Origin: Amblyomma americanum
Lineage: Eukaryota; Arthropoda; Arachnida; Ixodida; Ixodidae
Length of the DNA: 64,000 bases
Direction of reading: 5' to 3'
Assembly: GCF_052857255.1 (NCBI RefSeq)
Contig: NW_027526666.1
Span: 100,163 to 164,162, forward strand
How positions within the stretch are numbered: the first letter of the stretch is position 1; the number at the start of each line of letters is the position of its first letter. Below are positions 22,783 through 33,047 of this stretch, in pieces. Below the pieces are notes generated by a model, which was not told where the DNA came from, did no database searches, and was given only the letters and a program-made list of their open reading frames with translations. The position numbers were made by a program, and so were the translations under genes.

Positions 22783-24053
22783 GGTGTAAACTTTTTCTCT
22801 CAGATCGGTGCGAAAACTTGTATTCCGGCTCAAAACAACAGAATACATTGTTTTAGATCGAAACTAGCAAAATTCACGAGCATCGATTTTACAAGTCGTC
22901 GAAGAGTAGTCGAGAGAAAGGTGTAAACTTTTTCTCTCAGAACTGCGCGACAACTTGTATTCCGGCTCAAAACAACGGGATACATCGTTTTAGACCGAAA
23001 CCAGCAAGGTTCACAAGCATTGATTTTACAAGTCGTCGAAGAGTAGACGAGAGAAAGGTTTAAACTTTTTCTCTCAGAACTGCGCGAAAACTTGTATTCC
23101 GGCTCAAAACAACGGGATACAATGTTTTAGATCGAAACTAGCAAGATTCAGGAGCATCGATTTTACAAGTCGTCGAAGAGTAGATGAGAAAAAGGTGTAA
23201 ATTTTTCTCTCAGAACTGCGCGAAATCATGTATTCCGGCTCAAAACAACGGATACATCGTTTTAGATCGAAACTAGCAAGATTCACAAGCATCGATTTTA
23301 CAAGTCGTCGAAGAGAACGAGAGAAAGGTGTAAACTTTTTCTCTCAGAACTGCGCGAAAACTTGTATTCCGGCTCAAAACAACGGGATACATTGTTTTAG
23401 ATCAAAACAAGCAAAATTCACGAGCATCGATTTTACAAGTCGTCGAAGAGTAGACGAGAGAAAGGTGGAAACTTTTTCTCTCAGAACTGCGCGAAAACTT
23501 GTAATCCGGCTCAAAACCACGGGATACATCATTTTAGATCGAAACTAGCAAGATTCACGAGCATCGATTTTACAAGTCGTCGAAGAGTAGACGAGAGAAA
23601 GGTGGAAACTTTTTCCCTCAGAATTGCGCGAAAACTTGTATTCCGGCTCAGAACAACGGGATACATCGTTTTAGATCGAAACTAGCAAGATTCTCGAGCA
23701 TCGATTTTACAAGTCGTCGAAGAGTAGACGAGAGAAAGGTGGAAACTTTTTCTCTCATAACTGCGCGAAAACTTGTATTCCGGCTCAAAACAACGGGATA
23801 CATCGTTTTACATCGAAACTAGCAAGATTCACGAGCATCGATTTTACAAGTCGTCGAAGTGTAGACGAGAGAAAGGTGGCAACTTTTTTCTCACAGAACT
23901 GCGCGAAAACTTGTATTCCATCTCAAAACAACGGGATACATCGTTTTAGATCGAAACTAGCAAGATTCTCGAGCATCGATTTTACAAGTCGTCGAACAAT
24001 AGACGAGAGAAAGGTGGAAACTTTTTCTCTCAGAACTGCGCGAAAACTTGTAT
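22783..24053. repeat. Unit R, copy 3, ending the T-type island
   Basis: Offset from copy 2 is 2463 bp (GATCGGTGCG at 22803) and from copy 1 is 5326 bp. The T-to-G switch is at 23464; after it no T-type monomer was seen to the end of the window. Copy 3 keeps AATAGACGAG near 23998 where copy 2 has AATATACGAG. It diverges from copy 2 at about 24053, where this copy has GGCTCAGAACAACGGGATAT. Confidence 0.85.
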
Positions 24054-24184
24054 TCCGGCTCAGAACAACGGGATATATTGTTTTAGATCGAAACTAGCAA
24101 GATTCACGAGCATCGATTTTGCAAGTCGTCGAAGAATAGACGAGAGAAAGGTGGAAACTTTTTCTCTCAGAACTGCGCGAAAAC

Positions 24185-27100
24185 TTGTATTCCGGCTCAA
24201 AACAACGGGATACATCGTTTTAGATCGAAACTAGCAAGATTCACGAGCATCCATTTTACAAGTCGTCGAAGAGTAGACGAGAGAAAGGTGGAAACTTTTT
24301 ATCTCAGAACTGCACGAAAACTTGTGTTCCGGCTCAAAACAACGGGATACATCGTTTTGGATCGAAACTAGCAAGATTCGCGAGCATCGATTTTACAAGT
24401 CGTCGAAGGGTAGACGAGAGAGAGCTGAAAACTTTTTATCTCAGAACTGCGCGAAAACTTTTAATCCGGCTCAAAACAACGGGATACATCGTTTTAGATC
24501 GAAACTAGCAAGATTCACGTGCATCGATTTTACAAGTCGTCGAAGAGTAGACGAGAGAGAGCTGAAAACTTTTTATCTCAGAACTGCGCGAAAACTTGTA
24601 TTCCGGCTCGAAACAACGGCATACATCGTTTTAGAACGAAACTAGCAAGATTCACGTGCATCGATTTTACAAGTCGCGAAGAGTAGACGAGAGAGAGCTG
24701 AAAACTTTTTATCTCAGAACTGCGCGAAAACTTGTATTCCGGCTCAAAACAACGGGATACATCGTTTTAGAACGAAACTAGCAAGATTCTCGAGCATCGA
24801 TTTTACAAGTCGTCGAAGAGTAGACGAGAGAAAGGTGGAAACTTTTTCTCTCAGAACTGCGCGAAAACTTGTATTCCGGCTCAAAACAACGGGATACATC
24901 GTTTTAGAACGAAACTAGCAAGATTCTCGAGCATCGATTTTACAAGTCGTCGAAGAGTAGACGAGAGAAAGGTGGAAACGTTTTCTCTCAGAACTGCGCG
25001 AAAACTTGTATTCCGGCTCAAAACAACGAGATACATCGTTTTAGATCGAAACTAGCAAGATTCACGAGCATCGATTTTACAAGTCGTCGAAGTGCAGACG
25101 AGAGAAAGGTGGAAACTTTTTCTCTCAGAACGGCGCGAAAACTTGTACTCCGGCTCAAAACAACGGGATAAATCGTTTTAGATCGAAATTAGCAAGATTC
25201 TCGAGCATCCATTTTACAAGTCGTCGAAGAGTAGACGAGAGAAAGGTGGAAACTTTTTCTCTCAGAACTGCGCGAAAACTTGTATTCCGGCTCAAAACAA
25301 CGGAATACATCGTTTTAGATCGAAACTAGCAAGATTCACGAGCATCGATTTTACAAGTCGTCGAAGTGTAGACGAGAGAAAGGTGGAAACTTTTTTCTCA
25401 CAGAACTGCGCGAAAACTTGTATTCCGGCTCAGAACAACGGGATACATTGTTTTAATTCGAAACTAGCAAGATTCACGAGCATCGACTTTACAAGTCGTC
25501 GAAGAATAGAGTAGAGAAAGGTGGAAACTTTTTCTCTCATAAATGCGCGAAAACTTGATTTCCGGCTCAAAACAACGGGATACATCGTTTTAGATCGAAA
25601 CTAGCAAGATTCACGAGCATCCATTTTACAAGTCGTCGAAGAGTAGACGAGAGAAAGGTGGAAACTTTTTATCTCAGAACTGCACGAAAACTTGTGTTCC
25701 GGCTCAAAACAACGGGATACATCGTTTTGGATCGAAACTAGCAAGATTCACGAGCATCGATTTTACAAGTCGTCGAAGGGTAGACGAGAGAGAGCTGAAA
25801 ACTTTTTATCTCAGAACTGCGCGAAAACTTTTAATCCGGCTCAAAACAACGGGATACATCGTTTTAGATCGAAACTAGCAAGATTCACGTGCATCGATTT
25901 TACAAGTCGTCGAAGAGTAGACGAGAGAGAGCTGAAAACTTTTTATCTCAGAACTGCGCGAAAACTTGTATTCCGGCTCAAAACAACGGCATACATCGTT
26001 TTAGAACGAAACTAGCAAGATTCACGTGCATCGATTTTACAAGTCGCGAAGAGTAGACGAGAGAGAGCTGAAAACTTTTTATCTCAGAACTGCGCGAAAA
26101 CTTGTATTCCGGCTCAAAACAACGGGATACATCGTTTTAGAACGAAACTAGCAAGATTCTCGAGCATCGATTTTACAAGTCGTCGAAGAGTAGACGAGAG
26201 AAAGGTGGAAACTTTTTCTCTCAGAACTGCGCGAAAACTTGTATTCCGGCTCAAAACAACGGGATACATCGTTTTAGAACGAAACTAGCAAGATTCTCGA
26301 GCATCGATTTTACAAGTCGTCGAAGAGTAGACGAGAGAAAGGTGGAAATGTTTTCTCTCAGAACTGCGCGAAAACTTGTATTCCGGCTCAAAACAACGAG
26401 ATACATCGTTTTAGATCGAAACTAGCAAGATTCACGAGCATCGATTTTACAAGTCGTCGAAGTGCAGACGAGAGAAAGGTGGAAACTTTTTCTCTCAGAA
26501 CGGCGCGAAAACTTGTACTCCGGCTCAAAACAACGGGATAAATCGTTTTAGATCGAAACTAGCAAGATTCTCGAGCATCCATTTTACAAGTCGTCGAAGA
26601 GTAGACGAGAGAAAGGTGGAAACTTTTTCTCTCAGAACTGCGCGAAAACTTGTATTCCGGCTCAAAACAACGGAATACATCGTTTTAGATCGAAACTAGC
26701 AAGATTCACGAGCATCGATTTTACAAGTCGTCGAAGTGTAGACGAGAGAAAGGTGGAAACTTTTTTCTCACAGAACTGCGCGAAAACTTGTATTCCGGCT
26801 CAGAACAACGGGATACATTGTTTTAATTCGAAACTAGCAAGATTCACGAGCATCGACTTTACAAGTCGTCGAAGAATAGAGTAGAGAAAGGTGGAAACTT
26901 TTTCTCTCATAAATGCGCGAAAACTTGATTTCCGGCTCAAAACAACGGGATACATCGTTTTAGATCGAAACTAGCAAGATTCACGAGCATCCATTTTACA
27001 AGTCGTCGAAGAGTAGACGAGAGAAAGGTGGAAACTTTTTATCTCAGAACTGCACGAAAACTTGTGTTCCGGCTCAAAACAACGGGATACATCGTTTTGG

Positions 27101-27870
27101 ATCGAAACTAGCAAGATTCACGAGCATCGATTTTACAAGTCGTCGAAGGGTAGACGAGAGAGAGCTGAAAACTTTTTATCTCAGAACTGCGCGAAAACTT
27201 TTAATCCGGCTCAAAACAACGGGATACATCGTTTTAGATCGAAACTAGCAAGATTCACGTGCATCGATTTTACAAGTCGTCGAAGAGTAGACGAGAGAGA
27301 GCTGAAAACTTTTTATCTCAGAACTGCGCGAAAACTTGTATTCCGGCTCAAAACAACGGCATACATCGTTTTAGAACGAAACTAGCAAGATTCACGTGCA
27401 TCGATTTTACAAGTCGCGAAGAGTAGACGAGAGAGAGCTGAAAACTTTTTATCTCAGAACTGCGCGAAAACTTGTATTCCGGCTCAAAACAACGGGATAC
27501 ATCGTTTTAGAACGAAACTAGCAAGATTCTCGAGCATCGATTTTACAAGTCGTCGAAGAGTAGACGAGAGAAAGGTGGAAACTTTTTCTCTCAGAACTGC
27601 GCGAAAACTTGTATTCCGGCTCAAAACAACGGGATACATCGTTTTAGAACGAAACTAGCAAGATTCTCGAGCATCGATTTTACAAGTCGTCGAAGAGTAG
27701 ACGAGAGAAAGGTGGAAACGTTTTCTCTCAGAACTGCGCGAAAACTTGTATTCCGGCTCAAAACAACGAGATACATCGTTTTAGATCGAAACTAGCAAGA
27801 TTCACGAGCATCGATTTTACAAGTCGTCGAAGTGCAGACGAGAGAAAGGTGGAAACTTTTTCTCTCAGAA
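24185..27870. repeat. 10-monomer higher-order repeat (1370 bp), 2.7 copies
   Basis: The TTGTGTTCCGG / TTTTGGATCG monomer at 24322, 25692 and 27062 sets an exact period of 1370 bp (10 x 137). Each unit has four monomers with GAGAGAGCTGAAAAC endings, including one CAAGTCGCGAAGAG (3 bp short), then CTCGAG monomers and a GAAGTGCAGACG monomer. Copies run about 24185-25554, 25555-26924, and 26925 to about 27870. Copy differences are single bases: GGCTCGAAACAACG near 24607 in copy 1, and GGAAATGTTTTC near 26344 in copy 2 against GGAAACGTTTTC. Confidence 0.9.
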
Positions 27871-29950
27871 CGACGCGAAAACTTGTATTCCGGCTCAAAA
27901 CAACGGGATACATCGTTTTCGATCGAAACTAGCAAGATTCACGAGCATCGATTTTACAAGTCGTCGAAGAGTAGACGAGAGAAAGGTGGAAACTTTTTCT
28001 CTCAGAACTGCGCGAAAACTTGTATTCCGGCTCAAAACAACGGGATACATCGTTTTAGATCCAAACTAGCAAGATTCACGAGCATCGATTTTACAAGTCG
28101 TCGAAGAGTAGACGAGAGAGAGCTGAAAACTTTTTATCTCAGTACTGCGCGAAAACTTTTAATCCGGCTCAAAACAACGGGATATATTGTTTTAGATCGA
28201 AACTAGCAAGATTCGCGAGCATCGATTTTGCAAGTCGTCGAAGAATAGACGAGAGAAAGGTGGAAACTTTTTCTCTCAGAACTGCGCGAAAACTTGTATT
28301 CCGGCTGAAAACAACGGGATACATCGTTTTAGATCGAAACTAGCAAGATTCTCGAGCATCGATTTTACAAGTCGTCGAAGAGTAGACGAGAGAAAGGTGG
28401 AAACTTTATCTCTCATAACTGCGCGAAAACTTGTATTCCGGCTCAAAACAAAGGGATACATCGTTTTAGATTGAAACTAGCAAGATTCACGAGCCTCCAT
28501 TTTACAAGTCGTCGAAGAGTAGACGAGAGAAAGGTGGCAACTTTTTCTCTCAGAACTGCGCGAAAACTTGTATTCCGGCTCAAAACAACGGAATACATCG
28601 TTTTAAATCGAAACTAGCAAGATTCACGAGCATCGATTTTACAAGTCGTCGAAGTGTAGACGAGAGAAAGGTGGAAACTTTTTTCTCACAGAACTGCGCG
28701 AAAACTTGTATTCCGGCTCAGAACAACGGGATACATTGTTTTAATTCGAAACTAGCAAGATTCACGAGCATCGACTTTACAAGTCGTCGAAGAATAGAGT
28801 AGAGAAAGGTGGAAACTTTTTCTCTCATAACTGCGCGAAAACTTGTATTCCGGCTCAAAACAACGGGATACAATGTTTTAGATCGAAACTAGCAAGATTC
28901 ACGAGCATCGATTTTACAAGTCGTCGAAGTGTAGACGAGAGAAAGGTGGAAACTTTTTTCTCTCAGAACTGCGCGAAAACTTGTATTCCGGCTCAGAACA
29001 ACGGGATATATTGTTTTAGATCGAAACTAGCAAGATTCACGAGCATCGATTTTACAAGTCGTCGAAGTGTAGACGAGAGAAAGGTGGAAACTTTTTTCTC
29101 TCAGAACTGCGCGAAAACTTGTATTCCGGCTCAGAACAACGGGATATATTGTTTTAGATCGAAACTAGCAAGATTCACGAGCATCGATTTTGCAAGTCGT
29201 CGAAGAATAGACGAGAGAAAGGTGGAAACTTTTTCTCTCAGAACTGCGCGAAAACTTGTATTCCGGCTCAAAACAACGGCGGGATACATCGTTTTAGATC
29301 GAAACTAGCAAGATTCTCGAGCATCGATTTTAAAAGTCGTCGAAGAGTAGAAGAGAGAAAGGTGGAAACTTTTTCTCTCAGAACTGCGCGAAAACTTGTA
29401 TTCCGGCTCAAAACAACGGGATACATCGTTTTAGATCGAAACTAGCAAGATTCTCGAGCATCGCTTTTACAAGTCGTCGAAGAGTAGACGAGAGAAAGGT
29501 GGAAACTTTATCTCTCATAACTGCGCGAAAACTTGTATTCCGGCTCAAAACAACGGGATACATCGTTTTAGATCGAAACTAGCAAGATTCACGAGCATCG
29601 ATTTTACAAGTTGTCGAAGAGTAGACGAGAGAAAGTTGGAAACTTTTTCTCTCAGAACTGCGCGAAACTTGTATTCCGGCTCAAAACAACGGGATACATC
29701 GTTTTAGATCGAAACTAGCAAGATTCTCGAGCATCGATTTTACAAGTCGTCGAAGAGTAGACAGAGAAAGGTGGAAACTTTTTTCTCTCAGAACTGCGCG
29801 AAAACTTGTATTCTGGATCAAAACAACGGGATACATCGTTTTAGATCGAAACTAGCAAGATTCACGAGCCTCCATTTTACAAGTCGTCGAAGAGTAGACG
29901 AGAGAAAGGTGGCAACTTTTTCTCTCAGAACTGCGCGAAAACTTGTATTC
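27480..29950. repeat. 2471-bp sub-unit, first copy within A
   Basis: GAAGTGCAGACG at about 27832 recurs at 30303, GGCTGAAAAC at about 28304 recurs at 30775, and CGGCGGGATAC at about 29277 recurs at 31748, all 2471 bp apart (18 monomers plus 5 bp). The unit holds two successive GGATATATTG monomers and one GCGCGAAACTTG (minus 1) monomer. Before about 27480 the preceding monomers differ (GAGAGCTGAAAAC here, GGTGGCAAC before the second copy). Confidence 0.85.
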
Positions 29951-32421
29951 CGGCTCAAAACAACGGGATACATCGTTTTAGAACGAAACTAGCAAGATTC
30001 TCGAGCATCGATTTTACAAGTCGTCGAAGAGTAGACGAGAGAAAGGTGGAAACTTTTTCTCTCAGAACTGCGCGAAAACTTGCATTCCGGCTCAAAACAA
30101 CGGGATACATCGTTTTAGAACGAAACTAGCAAGATTCTCGAGCATCGATTTTACAAGTCGTCGAAGAGTAGACGAGAGAAAGGTGGAAACTTTTTCTCTC
30201 AGAACTGCGCGAAAACTTGTATTCCGGCTCAAAACAACGAGATACATCGTTTTAGATCGAAACTAGCAAGATTCACGAGCATCGATTTTACAAGTCGTCG
30301 AAGTGCAGACGAGAGAAAGGTGGAAACTTTTTCTCTCAGAACTGCGCGAAAACTTGTATTCCGGCTCAAAACAACGGGATACATCGTTTTCGATCGAAAC
30401 TAGCAAGATTCACGAGCATCGATTTTACAAGTCGTCGAAGAGTAGACGAGAGAAAGGTGGAAACGTTTTCTCTCAGAACTGCGCGAAAACTTGTATTCCG
30501 GCTCAAAACAACGGGATACATCGTTTTAGATCCAAACTAGCAAGATTCACGAGCATCGATTTTACAAGTCGTCGAAGAGTAGACGAGAGAGAGCTGAAAA
30601 CTTTTTATCTCAGTACTGCGCGAAAACTTTTAATCCGGCTCAAAACAACGGGATATATTGTTTTAGATCGAAACTAGCAAGATTCGCGAGCATCGATTTT
30701 GCAAGTCGTCGAAGAATAGACGAGAGAAAGGTGGAAACTTTTTCTCTCAGAACTGCGCGAAAACTTGTATTCCGGCTGAAAACAACGGGATACATCGTTT
30801 TAGATCGAAACTAGCAAGATTCTCGAGCATCGATTTTACAAGTCGTCGAAGAGTAGACGAGAGAAAGGTGGAAACTTTATCTCTCATAACTGCGCGAAAA
30901 CTTGTATTCCGGCTCAAAACAACGGGATACATCGTTTTAGATCGAAACTAGCAAGATTCACGAGCCTCCATTTTACAAGTCGTCGAAGAGTAGACGAGAG
31001 AAAGGTGGCAACTTTTTCTCTCAGAACTGCGCGAAAACTTGTATTCCGGCTCAAAACAACGGAATACATCGTTTTAAATCGAAACTAGCAAGATTCACGA
31101 GCATCGATTTTACAAGTCGTCGAAGTGTAGACGAGAGAAAGGTGGAAACTTTTTTCTCACAGAACTGCGCGAAAACTTGTATTCCGGCTCAGAACAACGC
31201 GATACATTGTTTTAATTCGAAACTAGCAAGATTCACGAGCATCGACTTTACAAGTCGTCGAAGAATAGAGTAGAGAAAGGTGGAAACTTTTTCTCTCATA
31301 ACTGCGCGAAAACTTGTATTCCGGCTCAAAACAACGGGATACAATGTTTTAGATCGAAACTAGCAAGATTCACGAGCATCGATTTTACAAGTCGTCGAAG
31401 TGTAGACGAGAGAAAGGTGGAAACTTTTTTCTCTCAGAACTGCGCGAAAACTTGTATTCCGGCTCAGAACAACGGGATATATTGTTTTAGATCGAAACTA
31501 GCAAGATTCACGAGCATCGATTTTACAAGTCGTCGAAGTGTAGACGAGAGAAAGGTGGAAACTTTTTTCTCTCAGAACTGCGCGAAAACTTGTATTCCGG
31601 CTCAGAACAACGGGATATATTGTTTTAGATCGAAACTAGCAAGATTCACGAGCATCGATTTTGCAAGTCGTCGAAGAAAAGACGAGAGAAAGGTGGAAAC
31701 TTTTTCTCTCAGAACTGCGCGAAAACTTGTATTCCGGCTCAAAACAACGGCGGGATACATCGTTTTAGATCGAAACTAGCAAGATTCTCGAGCATCGATT
31801 TTAAAAGTCGTCGAAGAGTAGAAGAGAGAAAGGTGGAAACTTTTTCTCTCAGAACTGCGCGAAAACTTGTATTCCGGCTCAAAACAACGGGATACATCGT
31901 TTTAGATCGAAACTAGCAAGATTCTCGAGCATCGCTTTTACAAGTCGTCGAAGAGTAGACGAGAGAAAGGTGGAAACTTTATCTCTCATAACTGCGCGAA
32001 AACTTGTATTCCGGCTCAAAACAACGGGATACATCGTTTTAGATCGAAACTAGCAAGATTCACGAGCATCGATTTTACAAGTCGTCGAAGAGTAGACGAG
32101 AGAAAGTTGGAAACTTTTTCTCTCAGAACTGCGCGAAACTTGTATTCCGGCTCAAAACAACGGGATACATCGTTTTAGATCGAAACTAGCAAGATTCTCG
32201 AGCATCGATTTTACAAGTCGTCGAAGAGTAGACAGAGAAAGGTGGAAACTTTTTCTCTCAGAACTGCGCGAAAACTTGTATTCTGGATCAAAACAACGGG
32301 ATACATCGTTTAGATCGAAACTAGCAAGATTCACGAGCCTCCATTTTACAAGTCGTCGAAGAGTAGACGAGAGAAAGGTGGCAACTTTTTCTCTCAGAAC
32401 TGCGCGAAAACTTGTATTCCG
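29951..32421. repeat. 2471-bp sub-unit, second copy within A
   Basis: It follows the first copy directly and matches it nearly base for base. Differences include GGAAACGTTTTC near 30462, AACAACGCGATAC near 31195 and GAAGAAAAGACGAG near 31675 (GAATAGACGAG in the first copy). The same pair exists in copy B at about 34338-36808 and 36809-39550, so the 2471-bp duplication is older than the 6858-bp one. Confidence 0.85.
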
Positions 32422-33047
32422 GCTCAAACAACGGGATACATCGTTTTAGATCGAAACTAGCAAGATTCACGAGCATCGATTTTACAAGTCGTCGAAGAGT
32501 AGACGAGAGAAAGGTGGAAACTTTTTCTCTCAGAACTGCGCGAAAACTTGTATTCCGGCTCAAAACAACGGAATACATCGTTTTAGATCGAAACTAGCAA
32601 GATTCACGAGCATCGATTTTACAAGTCGTCGAAGTGTAGACGAGAGAAAGGTGGAAACTTTTTTCTCACAGAACTGCGCGAAAACTTGTATTCCGGCTCA
32701 GAACAACGGGATACATTGTTTTAATTTGAAACTAGCAAGATTCACGAGCATCGACTTTACAAGTCGTCGAAGAATAGAGTAGAGAAAGGTGGAAACTTTT
32801 TCTCTCATAAATGCGCGAAAACTTGATTTCCGGCTCAAAACAACGGGATACATCGTTTTAGATCGAAACTAGCAAGATTCACGAGCATCCATTTTACAAG
32901 TCGTCGAAGAGTAGGCGAGAGAAAGGTGGAAACTTTTTATCTCAGAACTGCACGAAAACTTGTGTTCCGGCTCAAAACAACGGGATACATCGTTTTGGAT
33001 CGAAACTAGCAAGATTCACGAGCATCGATTTTACAAGTCGTCGAAGA

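Larger units (their letters stand above)
2690..23463. repeat. T-type subfamily island with interleaved G-type stretches
   Basis: Monomers here mostly end in GGTGTAAAC, GGTTTAAAC or GACGAGAAAAAGGTGTAAAT, against GGTGGAAAC elsewhere. Other marks largely confined to this island are GATCAAAACAAGCAAAATTC, GAGAACGAGAG, AAAACATGTATTCCGG with CGGATACATCG, TTTTTTCTCTAAAAACTG, GACCGAAAC and TTCACAAGCAT. G-type monomers break the island at about 13.78-14.8 kb (mixed with T-type), 18.14-18.65 kb and 21.00-22.13 kb. The last T-type monomer ends at 23463. GTTTAAAC, an 8-bp palindrome, was seen 14 times, all between 5999 and 23065. No gene is present. Confidence 0.85.
26190..33047. repeat. 6858-bp duplication, copy A
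   Basis: Landmarks recur at a constant offset of 6858 bp: GGAAATGTTTTC (AAATG at 26346 and 33204), the TTTTGGATCG monomer (27062 and 33920), the GAAGTGCAGACG monomer (27832 and 34690), and GGATATATTG pairs (28946 and 35804). Copy A carries the private changes GATTGAAAC near 28470 and TTGCATTCC near 30080. It holds two tandem copies of a 2471-bp sub-unit. Near 32300 and 32430 it has two private 1-bp losses (ATCGTTTAGATCG and GGCTCAAACAACG). Confidence 0.85.
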
